Positions 35,691-48,570 of a DNA stretch of 64,000 nt are shown here, piece after piece (within the stretch, counting starts at the first letter, position 1; each line of letters opens with the position of its first letter). Location: the NCBI GenBank assembly GCA_963969395.1, contig OZ017797.1, positions 27,404,001 to 27,468,000 on the forward strand, written 5' to 3'. The translations under genes were made by a program, and so were the position numbers. Under the pieces are notes generated by a model that had not been told where the DNA came from, searched no databases, and saw only the letters and a program-made list of their open reading frames with translations. Source of the stretch: Pseudoscleropodium purum. Taxonomy: Eukaryota; Streptophyta; Bryopsida; Hypnales; Brachytheciaceae.

Positions 35691-38600
35691 ACTTCTTGGT
35701 TAAGACCTCCACCTAATGAGCATCTCGAATGCACACATCCTCATCTGCTAATGGCATCAGAGTCGTGGTCATCGTCATCTTCCTCATCCGCGCTTCTTGA
35801 ACCTTCTTCATTGTCAACACCCTATGATGAGAGATGCTCTTGACCTCTAAATTCTCATTTCAAAACTTTGTAACAACTCTTCCTCTTTTACGATTTGTAT
35901 TCACTATCTTCTTGTGCCGTTTTGTTGCAGGATCTTCTGCATTTGAATTTATAGTCGGGCCTATGACATCTTTGCGAACCCTAGTGTCGTTCACGTGGGC
36001 CTTGGAGTAAATGTTTCCAAAAATGGTTCTACCAGGACACCAACACGTGGTGCTCTAATTCCACAGGGGGGGAGGGTTAGGGACCCTAGACAATGATGCT
36101 TCGCGAGTGTTCTTTTCTCCATGAGCACCACGATGTAATGATTTATATTTACCCTTGGTGATTCCACAAAGGGGCTTAAGGGGGTCTACCACCCCGAGCA
36201 GTATTAGAAACATTTTGCATTGGGACCCGAGCACTCCCCATTGAGCCTAATCTTTCATGCACATGTTTGGAGGCATGGTTTGAAGTTCTTGTAGCAGAGG
36301 GCAATGTAGAATGTTGCCTTGGTGAACTTCGTCTATGACCAATGGTAGAGAACTTCATCTCCAAGGTAGCATTTGCATTTATTTGAGTAGGATGTGGAAT
36401 GTTGTCCTCTTCTACATATACACATGAAGGATCAAAATGCATTGCATAGTCAACGTCCATTTCATTTGTTGAAAGTGTGCAAGCCACAGGTGTCTTTCCA
36501 ATGTCTCTACTATGGTAACCTATTTCTACTAGCTTGGCCACATCCTTTGCTACCATTGCCATCATGGCTTGACAACCCACTATTTGAAGTTGTATGATTC
36601 ACAACGTTCTCTCTATTTCCATTGTTGTAGTCATCTATATTCCCGGCATTGGTTTTTGAAAACACATGATTATTGTTGTTGTTCTCATTGGGAAGAAGAT
36701 CATCTTGCTACAATCTCCTACAACAACTTCATTGTTCTTTGAAGGCAAGGACATACGTTTGTCAACCCCAACACCTTCATTTGGAAGGGGAGAAGGGGAG
36801 GAGTTGTAAGAAGTCTTTGAACCTGAAGGTCTCGAATCATGAAGAAGAATATCATCATCTTCATCTCGGCCTTCCCTATAGTAGTTCCTTACTTCTTCAA
36901 AGTGACCGGCACCTTCCGCCTACAAAATCATATGTGCTCGAGCCACAAGAGGTGCCCGATTCGCTTCCATGTCATCATCTTTTACATCTTGTGCTTGTAT
37001 TGCATCAAAGGCATGATTTGATTCCTCCACTGGGATAGGGCCAAGAGCATTTGGATCAAAATCTTCTAACTCAACTCAAATGTTATCATCATACCAACGA
37101 GCCAAATCATTCCCTGGTTTTTCACGAAGCACGCGACTATTAATATACATGTATACCAAATATTTTGCCTTTTTGGGCGCGAGGCAATTTGTACTTCTGT
37201 TGTGGACATATGAATACATACTCTAGTTCTATTCAGAAGATGATGCCAAATATATAAGTGATTGAACACGCACAACAATTTTAGACAAGCTCCGGTCTCC
37301 AATCCTATGCCACCATTGGTGGAGTTGTAATTTGCCCACACAAAGGTCGGGTGATTCTTTAAGGCTATAGGCTCCACTACGTTCTTCATATTGCATTAGT
37401 TCCAACAAGCAATCATCAAAAGTCACATCTGTCGATTTTTTTAATGTGCAAATAACATGGTACAATGCACGAACTGCAATTCCATCTCCTTTCAGATATG
37501 GTGCGTTTTTCAGGAATGGATTCAAAAGTGCACTGGCATAGTGAAGATTGGTAAACATCATCGCCCACTTCTCATCAAAGGTTTTCTCCAGAACATTAGC
37601 CACATTGTTGGATAAGGAAAAGGGTGTCTCTCTCAAACCATGCACATGTTTGCGCAAGTTGTGCATCGTGAGCCATGCCTTGCCCATCACTAGCTTTTTG
37701 CCATCAAACACATGTAGGGCCTTCAACACATCTTCCAACATGTACGCATAATCCCAGTACTGATACCAAAAGTCTTTATCTTCCATGATCCCTACAACAT
37801 TGAGTCCACTGGTTTTGGCATGTACACCATTTTGTACATTCTTTAGGCCTGCTATAAAATTCTTCATTTGTGGATGAGCATTCCCTTTCACAAACACTAG
37901 TTTCAACTCCAACAATCGTTGTATCATGAGTAAATGAAAAGCAAAGCAAGTTTCACATGGTGTTAAGAGCTACTTGTCGAAACTGAATTGGCAAAAAGTA
38001 GCCATTGTCACATGATGCCTTTTGATGTAACTGCACAATATATTTGCCTTCTTGATTAAATCTTTGAATTGTTTGATTTTTGTCCAATCCTCCTACAATA
38101 GATCCAATGTGTGTGCCTTGCAACCTTGCTTGAAGATGTGTGGGTACGTTATGATAATATCATCTAGTGCTCCAAGCATATTTGTTGCATTGTCGGTACA
38201 AACTTGGATTACATCTTTTGGTCCTACCTTTTCAATGAATATCTTTATCTGGTTAGCTATATACGTCATGCTTTTCGTCTCACCAATCGTATCAATGGAT
38301 CCGAGAAATACATCACTAGTAGGACATGACATCACTATGTTCATGAGAGGATATTGATTAACATAATCCCAACCATCACTGCATATACTCACCCCGTAGA
38401 TCTTCACTACAAAATTCATTTTGGCTTTGATCTTGTTTTCAATTTGCAACCTCTTGAGTTCAATCCATTGACTCCTCAATGCATAGTAGGAAGGAGAAAA
38501 ATATTCAAATCGTGCCACTGAAATTGCATGCATTATTTTGATAAATGTCGGATTTTTAGCCATATTGAACAGTACATTTGCTTCATAGAAAAAAGTGGCC

Positions 38601-40523
38601 TATTTCTCATTCAATTCTTTTTTCTTTGAGATATTCATGGCGTTGTCATGTTGAGAGCATTTGCCTCGAAAAATCACAGAGATTTTAGTTGCGACCAGAA
38701 ATGACTTGTGAATAAAAGAAGTCATAAAATGATAAAAAACTCAGAAAACTTGTCACTCGTAAATTCATCCTACTTCAAACCTGAATGTCAAATTTTCTAA
38801 ATTGTCGTCGAATTGCTACTCGTTGACCTATCTTGTATTGACTGGTTCTAAATGGGTGTAAAGTTTAAGGTGTGTAATAAGATCCCACAACTTTGGACGG
38901 GTAAAACGGGACAACTAGACTACGAGTTGAACCGTCCGAAAGATTGGCTTCCAAATTTTCAAACCCCTGATGACCAACTTTAAGAACCAAGTTTCACCGT
39001 GAGAACAAACAAATCTCGACAATGTGGACTATTAACTCCACTTCGTCACCCATGACACAAAATGAAGCTAGCGTTGGTGTAATCCAAGCTACTCGTAATA
39101 ACAAATTCCGTAAAACTACAAGCCACATACACATACACAAGTCTTCAAAACTTCCTTCAATCTACAACTTCCAATTCTCAAGTTGAACTTTGGATGAGTG
39201 TCGTCATTGTTTCACAATTCCAAATGAGGTGAGTGCTGACTTTTTTAAAAGCTAACACAAACTTCTAATTCTACTTCTCCTCCAAATTTCAAATAATTCT
39301 AAAACTCTATCCAACTTCTATAGCCATCCAAATTTTCGGCTTTGAGAAAAGAAGGGCAATAGACCTTCCTTTACTTCGACACTCACAACTCTCTCATAAA
39401 AACTTCAAATAGAATAAGTGATATCTTTATGAAAATCTAATACAATTTTCTATATTCCCTTCAAATTTCATTACAAATCAAGTACTTATCCATCTTTTAT
39501 GGCTGATTGAAGTCTTTGCCTTTTAATTTTAAAGGCAACAAACCTCTCTTCATTCAAAAAAACACAACTTTTGATTCATAACTTCAAATCAAACAAGTGA
39601 GATCAATTTAGAAATAACACACCATGATATATAACTCTTCCAAATTTTATTCCAAAATTCTTCAAACTCACAACACAATGGGCCTCCAAATATTCAGGTT
39701 TTTCCTAAACTTAAAATGGGACAAAAGATAATAGTCTCTACCTTTTTTTTCACCTTATCTCTACTTTAACCACACAAACAAGTAGGGTCAACCCCTAATT
39801 CACTCCCAAAGCTACAACATTAATAATTGAACACTTATTTGGCCTACAACTATTTTTTTATCTTTATTTTTATTTTTATTTTTATTTTTATTTTTGAAAA
39901 AAATTCACTTCAAGTTCACCGAGAAGGCAAACTATTTGAATATTTCTTTCATACCACTTCATAAATACAAAATTATTGTAGGAAATTACTTCAACTAAAG
40001 AATGAAGATGAAAAAATCCAATAAATTTAATAAAGATAAAAAAAACTAGAGCTTCAATTGAATATCACTTCATCTGCAAGAATTTGAGGATACGTTTAAC
40101 GATAATAACCACATAATTGGCATAATTCGCCTTAATTAAAAGATTGATTGACCCTTCTAACCATCATTGGTGACCACGATTCCCTTGAATAAGCCTCACT
40201 ATGCAATAATGTTGCTCATTATTTAAACCTTCAAAACATTCTTCAAATGTAACTTTACAACTATCAAGTTCAATACATTCAATCTGCAACAAAATCACTA
40301 ATGTCCGAGCGTGACGTTGAAGATGATCATGCCATTTTGTCTTCACGCGAGGTTGTTTCAGTGGTCGAGATGATCCAGTTTCATCTTCTGATCGCCCATG
40401 TAGCAATGATAGACTTAGTGACAGTTGTGGTTGATTTAGTAATTGCGATAAAGAAAATTCAAACTCACGCTCCGCTTGAGATTCTTCATCTTGAGACTCT
40501 GAAAAAACCCTTTAATTTGACAT
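35691..40523 (-). pseudogene. hAT-superfamily transposase, decayed
   Basis: Catalyses cut-and-paste transposition when intact. The main reading frame (about 38668 down to 36176) stays in one frame with several stops. It contains a DUF659-like segment (VSICSDGWDYVNQYPLMNIV, then VIQVCTDNATNMLGA) and, near 37230-37330, the hAT C-terminal dimerisation region (LHQWWHRIGDRSLSKIVVRV, then ASSSE). After that, the usual ERNWS is interrupted by two stops and followed by PKKAKYLVYMYINSR. An N-terminal exon is likely at 40164-40523 (ATG at 40523, one early TAA), separated by a long A/C-rich intron or insertion. An extra charged segment (DPATKRHKKIVNTNRKRG) lies at about 35700-36003. Most stops fit C-to-T changes. 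Reverse orientation within the 20.5-kb element; a plausible former mobiliser. Confidence 0.85.
39861..39896 (+). repeat. TTTTTA hexamer microsatellite
   Basis: About six units of ATTTTT inside the putative intron of the hAT relic. Confidence 0.85.
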
Positions 40524-40529
40524 AGCATA

Positions 40530-41430
40530 ATTTAAATAAAAAACAAAAAAGAAGAATATCAAATGAGATGAAGCTTTTAAATGAATCCTTCTCTATATAA
40601 TTGTTTATAATAGTAGAGAAAAGGTGTCATCTTGAAGCTACCTCAAATGACATCATCTTTTTTATAATGTAACAAACATTCAAATTTATTTAAAAGATGT
40701 GAATATACATATTTTACATAATGTTTGCATTTGCAGTACGACAACGTCTTGTAGGTATTATTGATGTAGAGGCCTAGTTCTTGTAGAATTTGAACCGTCA
40801 AGACTATTGGATCTAGGCATAGATCTTTTGCTTTGACACCCCCCCTCTCCAATCCCTTCCTATATTACTTCATTTTTAGTAGATTGACTTGAACTCAGTG
40901 TCGAAGGTCTTTTGGATGGACCGCTAGGTATTGACTCTACATCTCACATATGGTCAATACCCATCCATTGTGGAACAAAGTTAGCACAATTTGCAAATTT
41001 TTCTCGTACAGCTCGAGGTATGCAAGTACACATCGACTTCTCTGATTTTAACTTGTACCCTAAATACAAAAGAGCAAGCTTGCATTTGTAGTTGAATGTA
41101 GCGCCACAAAATATGTAGCTCACTTTAAGCCCACACTTTAAGAACTCATATTATAGCTCCCATTTCTTCATTTGTTTACGGTTTAGTGCTATTGTAGGTC
41201 ACAAAGATAAAATGATTTTTCGAGGTCTTGTACAACCTGGTATTAGTAACAACAATTAGCGCTGGTTCTCCTCCTAAACTGATTTTAATATCACCTTAGT
41301 AGAAAACCAAGGCAATTTTCTAACACATAAATTCTATCAAGGAGCTCAAAACGAAGTCTGAATACAGAGGCTAGGTGGAAAATGTGTAGCTTCATCCAAG
41401 GTGTGCTGTTTTTATACTTTTTTGAAGTTT
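40530..41430. other. Element interior between transposase and array 2
   Basis: No ORF that I can support. Composition is moderate, and this may be the transposase promoter region. Confidence 0.35.
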
Positions 41431-41431
41431 G

Positions 41432-41690
41432 GGCGCGGATGGTTAGATATAGGTGGGGATGCCAATACTTTGGGTAGAGACTCCTTCTCCTGGGCAAAGA
41501 CTCAAGTCGGCCGGGCGGAGACTTACTCCATCTAGGCAGAGACGCTGTGACACGTTTGCACCTCTGCAAAAAGAATTGGGCGCGAATGTAGTCTACACAG
41601 AGGTTCTACATCAGTTTTTAGGTATAGCCAAGGACTTCATCGCAGGAATCAACATCCATATCTGTTGAGTCAACGCCTAGACAACCAATG
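41432..41690 (+). repeat. Minisatellite array 2
   Basis: Degenerate units GGGCGCGGATG, GGGTAGAGACT, GGGCGGAGACT and GGGCGCGAATG. Same family as arrays 1 and 3-6. Confidence 0.6.
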
Positions 41691-41934
41691 TTTGACAATG
41701 TCCGTGCCTATACTACTTGACTACATGCGCCACAAATTGAATAAATACCCACCCAGCATTGTTCCCGCCCATACCTCCGAGTTAGCCCTGAAAATCTTGG
41801 ACTCTACACTAGAGCTCCAAGTTTGAGGTGAGTACTTAGGGGGTAGTAGGTCCAACAGCCTTTGGGCATTTGGGCTTCACTTTTCACATCCACTTTATTA
41901 GTTCTAACACTTTTTCTAGTGATTTTGGATTATA

Positions 41935-43271
41935 ATGCCTGGTAACTGTAATTTATACATTCATTGTGACTTGAATTTGAAATACATGTCTACTTCTACA
42001 ACGGATATTAATGAAGTTCCTCATAAGATGCAGCTTTGTGATAAGGGGACGAGTCGTAATTCGAAGGTATCTAAAAAACACTTGCACATTTTGCTTGATC
42101 CTGATAACTATACTTTTGTAGGCTAGAAAAACGAACCAGAACTGTAGACTGTGAGGACTTGTGAAAAATACTTTGATTGGTGTCACATAGACAAAGTATT
42201 TGTATACTTTGAGCATAATAAACACTATAAGTTCAAGAGTCCCAACCTTCACTATTGCAAGGACCCGCTCTTCCTTGAAAGATGCATCCAAGTATATCAA
42301 CACCTATATAATATCGCATTTGTATATAGAAACAAATCTAAGATTACAATGTTGCGTATGGTATATGTGGAGAAGAGACTCTATTGTAGGGTGGATTGGT
42401 GTTTGATGAAGAGTAAAGTACAAATTCCAAAGAGCATTGATATCCCTAAAGTATGGAAGTATAAGGGCGAAGGAAGGCTAACAAAGGTAAAAGTAGTGAC
42501 CAACCAATTGCAGATGCATTTGTAGAGTGGTCTAAGGATTCAAATGTTGGCCTAAAGTCGAGATGCAGAAAGAAAGAAATGGACCAAAAACTCAAAATTT
42601 TGAAATCAGCTGAATTTGGTCGATTTTTGGAAATTTATATTGAAGATGAAGATATTGGAGCTATTGCCTTTGGATTGAGAGAAATAGGTAGTAATAGCAC
42701 AATAGGTGAACCATCGTCAAATCCTTTGGATCCTATAATTGAGCACCTCGTTGAACTTGATAGGTGGGAAGCTAATCAAGATATGTTGGAGCGTCCAATG
42801 ATAATTGAAGAGTTGCTACAATTCTACACATCTTTATTAAAAATGATTGAAGACCAACAGGGTTGACGAATGTCAATGTCCGCCCCAAAATAGCGTCCAT
42901 TTTCCGGACGTCTGGACGTTAGCGGACGCAGCGTCCCGACTGCCGTCGGAAAGCGGACGGGCGGGGCAGACGGCCCGAGGCGGACGCCTAGATTGTGCGG
43001 ACCAGATCAGTCCGCGCGTCAATCGGACGGCCGTAATTGGGCGGACGTTGCGTCCGCCGAGACGCGAATGTCAGCGGACGCTGCGGACACAGCGTCCGCG
43101 TCCAGACGTCCTGTCAACCCTGAAGACCAAGACGCTCAACTTCATCAACAAAAAGAAACTTACAGTATGCAAGTAGAAAACCTGAAGAGAGAGTTCAATA
43201 TTAAAGAGGAAGGATACAAAAAGAAAATTGAAGACCTTCAGCATGTCCTCCACCTTGTCCATTCGGGATGA
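41935..43271 (+). pseudogene. Unassigned WCHIDK-family protein with coiled coil, split by MITE
   Basis: An open frame at 41935-42126 and its in-frame continuation 42151-42525 are separated by two TAG codons. The second holds FDWCHIDKVF, then NLHYCKD and CIQVYQHLY. This block recurs in the reverse-strand relic at 48200-48340, so a protein family is real, but I cannot name it. A further frame (42579 on, shifted by one) encodes an acidic, helical region and a coiled coil. It is cut at 42858 by a 265-bp MITE; taking out the MITE plus one 8-bp duplicate joins the frame in phase to the stop at 43269-43271. The length and layout match the left part of the other copy, which continues into a RING finger. 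Cargo of the giant element; function unknown. Confidence 0.6.
42858..43122. mobile_element. GC-rich hAT-type MITE, 265 bp
   Basis: Perfect 10-bp terminal inverted repeats CAGGGTTGAC/GTCAACCCTG, flanked by the exact 8-bp duplication AAGACCAA (42850-42857 and 43123-43130). The interior is far richer in G+C than anything around it and full of GGACG/CGTCC and GCGGACG motifs in both orientations; GGACGTCTGGACG occurs near both ends. No coding capacity. Perfect ends and duplication indicate a recent insertion. TIR and subterminal motifs resemble those of the surrounding giant element, so it may be a non-autonomous relative. Confidence 0.93.
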
Positions 43272-43599
43272 CATTATTAGAATGATCATCTTTCCATGTT
43301 GCTAGGGAGGTAGTTAGATATACATAGGGATATAAGGATATTGTATGTTTGTATATAATATATAAAGTTGGAGAATGTTGATGACAAAATATTTTGTTAT
43401 GTTGCCATGTATGAATTTTGTATCTTTTGGAGAGGTTTATTCACTTTATTGGTGCTATAATTTGTTAAAATAAAAAATCAGCATGGTTTCTTCTAGATGA
43501 ACCAAAAAATTCACCTAACATTTTTATAGAATTTTACATGTGGTTTAACTCCAAATGTGCTATAACTACAAGTGCAACCAAAGGATTTCCAGATGTCAA
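43272..43599. other. Element interior, nothing recognised
   Basis: AT-rich, possibly the 3' flank of the ORF above. Confidence 0.4.
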
Positions 43600-43990
43600 G
43601 GCCCAGCCACTAGGTGCAAACGGAAATTGGAGCATAGACATTGGGGCATTTGGGCGTGGACTCAAGGATAGAATATGCACTGTAGGAGACTTCTCCATCT
43701 GTGGACGTTGGGATACGGACGTAAGAGTGATAGGTGGGAACATAGGGAATCAAGGGTTAGGAGACTCCTAGAGTGTCTCCAAAGTCTTCTTGATTTGAAT
43801 AGATAGACATAGATATAAGGACGCTAGGGCGTGGACATCAAAACTCCAAGTCTTCTTCCAGATTTCCAATCGCTAGGGTGCAAATGGAGTCTGGGGCACG
43901 AATGTTGCAAAGCAGATCATTCGAGGCCACAGATTTGCAATGTCACTTTAGATCCTACGTCTCGTTTGATAGTGGGGATTGTTTTAGAAT
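43600..43990 (+). repeat. Minisatellite array 3 / direct repeat
   Basis: GGGCGTGGACTC, GGACGTTGGGATACGGACG and similar units. The whole block is a diverged direct repeat of 45200-45560 (shared GGAGTGTTTCCAAAGTCTTCTT-like and GATAGRCATRGAYATA-like blocks), 1.6 kb apart. Confidence 0.65.
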
Positions 43991-44546
43991 GTTAGCCTAT
44001 ACTTGATAAGCTAAAATTTAATACTGGTTTCAATTTCAAAATTTGGAAGGGAGACACTTGCAACAAATTTTCTCTCTATTTCAAACAAAATGTTTTTCGG
44101 AGGTATTCAATAGTGAATTATTATTTTTTTGCCAAGGATTGAATTCTTTTGTATTTTACACCTTTTCTTTATTCTTAAAATTTTCCCCATTTTTGAAATA
44201 AAATAAAACAAAATTGAGACTATACAATAAATTCCTAGTTTCACCCAAAAAATGTAGCATTATCTCATTCCTTTGTTCAATGGGACACTTAAAATAATGC
44301 ATGGAGGCAACTAATGTCATTCACTCATTCATTTTGAGCCAAGCCCTACTACAATAATAAATGATAAATAGAGCAATGCCTTCATCATTTATTGTTTTTC
44401 TTTAGAGCTAAAGAATATTCATCAAATGCCTTTTTCTATTTATTTGGGGGGTAGAAAAATAAGACTAAAAGAAAGTTCCTACAACCATTGATATTTTTTT
44501 GCACTTAAAAAGTATAGGTTACTTGTCAAATACCTTGATACATTTA

Positions 44547-44824
44547 CATTAAAAGATTTTGAGGGGCTTTGGAAGCTTGTTTTGGGCCTGTTCCCCCGTA
44601 GTTGTTCCCTGCAGCGAAGGGAATGGCCTGCTATTAGAAAAAAAAATAATTTTAAAAATAATTTTTTTTAATTCTTCAAATGCCAAAAAAAGTTGAAATA
44701 TTTTTTTTTTGGCCAATGACATGGCAAGGTCTCGGCCACATCATTCCACTGTGCTAAACTTGTTCCCTGCATTCACAAGTTGCGATAACTTGCAAGCTTC
44801 CGGAGGCCCCAAAATCTTCTAATG
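44547..44824. mobile_element. CATTAG-family MITE, copy C
   Basis: Starts CATTAAAAGATTTTGAGGGG and ends CCCCAAAATCTTCTAATG, its inverted counterpart. The GC-rich arms match copy D at 61602 (TTCCCTGC, GGCCA, TGCGATAACT-like blocks) around a poly-A/T centre. It lies inside the giant element. Confidence 0.8.
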
Positions 44825-45199
44825 AATTAAGAAGTAGAAAAAAATAATGATGAACAAGAATTCCCTTTCACCATTGATTTTTATTTTTCACTTAAAGGCT
44901 ATAGGTTATTTTTCACGTGCCTTGGTGCATTTAAATTAAGAAGTAGAAAAAAAATATTGTAAAGTACTAAAGTGAAAGTCCCTTCCACATTGAATTTTAT
45001 TTTTCACTTAAAGATTATAAGTTGATCGGCAAGTGCTTTGGTTCATTCAAGATTTTGAATGATTGTCATGTGATTTAGGGTATAGGGTATATGGTTTAGG
45101 ATATAGGGTTTGGATTTCCATTGAATTGATCATTGCGAAAGTAGAGAAACTATAGTTTTGAGGAGATTTTATACTCTAAAATACTTTGCGTTCTTGTGC

Positions 45200-45560
45200 T
45201 AGGACGTAAGGGTGCAGATGTTGGAATGTCTAGTGCACGGATGCTGGGATGTTTGGGCATGAACTCAAAGGCAGACTATGCACTTCAGGAAACTATTTCA
45301 TTTAAAGACGTTGGAGGCGCGGACGAAAGAGTAGTAGGGCAGGTACATAGGAAATTAGGGTTTAGAAGACTCTTGGAGTGTTTCCAAAGTCTTCTTGGTT
45401 TGGATAGATAGGCATGGACATAGAGACGCTGGGGCACGAACCCCAATATTCCAAGTCCTCTTTTGGTACCCTTTTGAAATTTCTAGTGTCAGGGTGCTAA
45501 TTTTGGGGCATGGATTTGTGGTCTAGGCACAAATGCTAGGAAACAAGTGATGGCCTAATG
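45200..45560 (+). repeat. Minisatellite array 4 / direct repeat of array 3
   Basis: Units such as GGGTGCAGATG, TGCACGGATG, GGCGCGGACG and GGGCACGAAC. Paralogous to 43600-43990. Confidence 0.65.
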
Positions 45561-46380
45561 AATGTTAGAGATTCTGTACATACTAGCGTAGATCATGTAC
45601 AGTTAGCCTTAGGAGTAGCTTTAGACACTTAGTTAGTGTTAGAGTCCATGGGTATTGCTCGTAGTCAAAGGCAGCCCAATGTAGTTAGTTATCCCACATG
45701 GTTTTAGGATAACTAGGAAAGGCTTCTAGCTTAAGTTGAGCCCACTCATGTGGCTTTGTAGTCGTTCTACCACCTAAGTAAAGCCTTTCTCTCATACATG
45801 ACTTTGTAAATCTCAATAATGAAGGGGGATCACAATATGAAAATTAAGTATTTTTTAATTTTTTCTTTGACACTATCAACTCTATGCATTATCATAAAAT
45901 TTTTTTTTTTTTTAAGTTTGTAGTGCTAAGAAATTCCAGAAATGGTGGTCAAAGTTATTTGAAACTACAAGCCATTGTTGAAAATATTTTCCTTTCCAAC
46001 TTTGAAGGCTAATATCTTCCAATCTATATGGTCAAACCTCATGAAATTTTTTCGACATGAGCTAAGACAAGTGAGATACCATCATACTAGATCATACAAT
46101 TAGATTCTAATCATTTTTTATCTATCCTAAATGCAGTGGAAATGGCAATTCTAAGGAATTTTTCACAAGAAATCATCCTGGAGACTTGGTTCTAAATTAG
46201 CAAATTGCAAAAATGGAACTTACACTTTATAAAAGAGAAATCACTTGTATATTTCATATTTGTTATACATTAAAAAATTTGGAAAAAACATAACTACAAG
46301 CCTCTCTAATGCTAAATATTTTTCTATAGTATTCCATGTTTCAATCTAGTGCAGATGGAATTGCACCTAATCGATATTCA
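45561..46380. other. Possible LTR-like fragment and AT-rich DNA
   Basis: 45554-45840 starts TGTTAGAGATTCTG and resembles the texture of a plant Copia LTR, but no second LTR or primer-binding site was found. The rest is AT-rich. Confidence 0.2.
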
Positions 46381-46779
46381 TGAGACTGTTTGATGTGCCA
46401 CTAGGTCCTACTTTGTTGTTGTGTGTCTTGACTACCACATCTTCCTTGTCTTTATTAAGCCTTGCTCTTGATTGCATTTGTCTTGTTGGCCCATCCTCTT
46501 CTAATAAGTCCCTTATGAATTGTGATTCTTGCATTTCTTGAAGGGCTAGTCAAGTCCCAAAGCTATGTTCATCTATAAAAAAGTCAATGGCCTCACCTTT
46601 GAAGATTTCATACTACTCTAATTCCGAAATATGCACTTCCTCACAAGCAATAGGTTCTTCTTAAGCATCTTCAACAATACGAATTCCGTCATCACTGGTG
46701 ACATGAACTCCATTCACATTCTATAACCACTTTCTCGGATGTGGTCCAAATTGGAATTCATTTTGATCTTCACTCTAGT

Positions 46780-48570
46780 GACTATTGAAGCATTAGTAGA
46801 AAAAATTTCGTTTTTCAAGGCTGAAGTTGTCCTTGATGGGGATCAATTGTTCACATACTCTAACAATTTCAGCTACATTGTTTCCCAACCCCATATGTTA
46901 CTATGTTAGAGAATTCAGGCTTCTATAAAGAGTGAATCTTATTACACCAACTCCAAAGTAGATCTGCTCCCCACTTATTAGGATGTTCTAAGACATTGGT
47001 CACATTGAATTCCTAGCTTGGTGGCATATAAGGCACTAGCCCAAACAACTCATACAATCGCTTATGAAAAGGAGCCTTGCACATTACACACCGCCTACGA
47101 CATATCATCAAGCTAATCAAGCAAATTGGGTGGTATAAGTGATTGCATGTGCCCAAGTACATTCTATCTTTGGGGCCAAAAGGATTTAAACAAATGGGGC
47201 ATGTAGTACCATCAAACACAAAGCTAGAAGGCTAGAGCCACAGTAAATCCGGATTGTGATCAAGATGTATGGACCAAGCATTTTTGAAATTCCAATCATG
47301 TTGAGACCAATCAATCGTGGTTTTATGGTTGGTAGTGGGTTTGGTTGCCATATTTGACACATCGAAAAGATTATTTATGTTGGCCAATGATGTTAAGCCA
47401 AAAAACCTTTCTTGATTGTGGAGTAAGTAATTGTTGGCCACCTTCTTAAACTCCGCAGCCATTTGATTACTTCGGTTCACTATAAACACACATGCCAACT
47501 TCCACTAATAGTATTGTACTGCCATTGCATCCAATTTACTTTGGAGATCTGCATTTTTGGAATGCAAATCTCCAACTTCTTTGTTGGGAGGCCCCATATT
47601 GTTCCCCTCTGCCAAGTTTCTAGTAGCGTTTTGAAGAGCATTTTGAAGTTGTTGTATATCATGTTCTTGCTTCGCAATCAAGTCACTCTTCTTTGCTACT
47701 TCATTGCAAATTTTGGCAGTATCTTCATACAAGTGATTGATGAGTATATTTTTTTAATCCATAGTTACAATCAAAATAGCCATTGTCTCCACATCAGCAC
47801 TAATATCTTCAATAATTGCCATGCCATCTTCAACCATTGCCATGTCATGTTCAACTTCATGTTGCTCATTTTACTGTACCCTCTTTTTTTGGCTCGCAAT
47901 TGTGTCCTATAATTCAGTGAACATGGTGGAATACAAGTTCCATCCGAGTCACTGTTTGTATCTGAGTCCGTGGTTTGGTAATGATCAACTAACTCAATCA
48001 TGGTTTTGATGGTACCTAATCCGCTTTGTAGATATTTTTGTAGCCCCCTTGGAATAAATCCATCCACAGGCTGTGAAACTTTGATATGGTCGCCAACACC
48101 TTTCAACGTCAACCAATCTACCCGTTTCCTAAGCTTCAACTCAGCATGGACACCTTTCAAAATGAAAAAGTTGACTTCATTTTGTTTCATGATGGGTTGG
48201 TCATACAAGACTTGATACACCTCAATGCAATGATTCTTAAATGCTTCATCGTTGTAATGTTTTAAGTTAGTTTTGTGGAAGCGGCAATGGAAGTTGTGAT
48301 GTTCTTTGAGGAAGGCCTTGTCAATGTGACACCATTCTATATACTAAGCGCAGTGATCAGAACTCCATGGATCTGGTATTGACTCCCAACCTTGAAAGGC
48401 AAGTGTTGCATGCGTAGTCTAGGTGTAAGTATCTTTACACACGAAAACATGGTAAGATGATACAAATTATTGTCCAAGAGAATTCCACATGTGTTTCTAA
48501 ACTTCAATATCCAGATGGTCTTTTCACTTCTTCCAACTACTCTCTTCCGCTCTTTTTCCGGAATCAATTA
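46780..48570 (-). pseudogene. Unassigned WCHIDK-family protein with coiled coil and RING-H2
   Basis: Reading downwards on the reverse strand: a segment ending WESIPDPWSSDHCA, one TAG, then YIEWCHIDKAF and CIEVYQVLYDQP (about 48200-48340), paralogous to 42160-42320. Next come an acidic linker (DSDTNSDSDG), a frame change near 47880 into a helical coiled-coil region (47505-47732), then a RING-H2 finger at 47013-47219 with ligands C7, C10, C25, H27, H30, C33, C44 and C47 of that frame, followed by KRLYELFGLVPY. The RING suggests ubiquitin-ligase-like chemistry if it was ever functional. Stops at 47505, 47232 and 47013 interrupt one common frame. Part of the giant element. Confidence 0.6.

Noticed and set aside
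42847..43176. 109-codon frame across the GC-rich segment
   Set aside because: It reads through the MITE; its Arg/Pro-rich composition comes from the insert.
43600..45560. Arrays 3 and 4 as the two LTRs of a retroelement
   Set aside because: They are diverged direct repeats, but no primer-binding site, polypurine tract, TG..CA ends or internal gag/pol was found, and the same repeat type occurs at four other places in both orientations.
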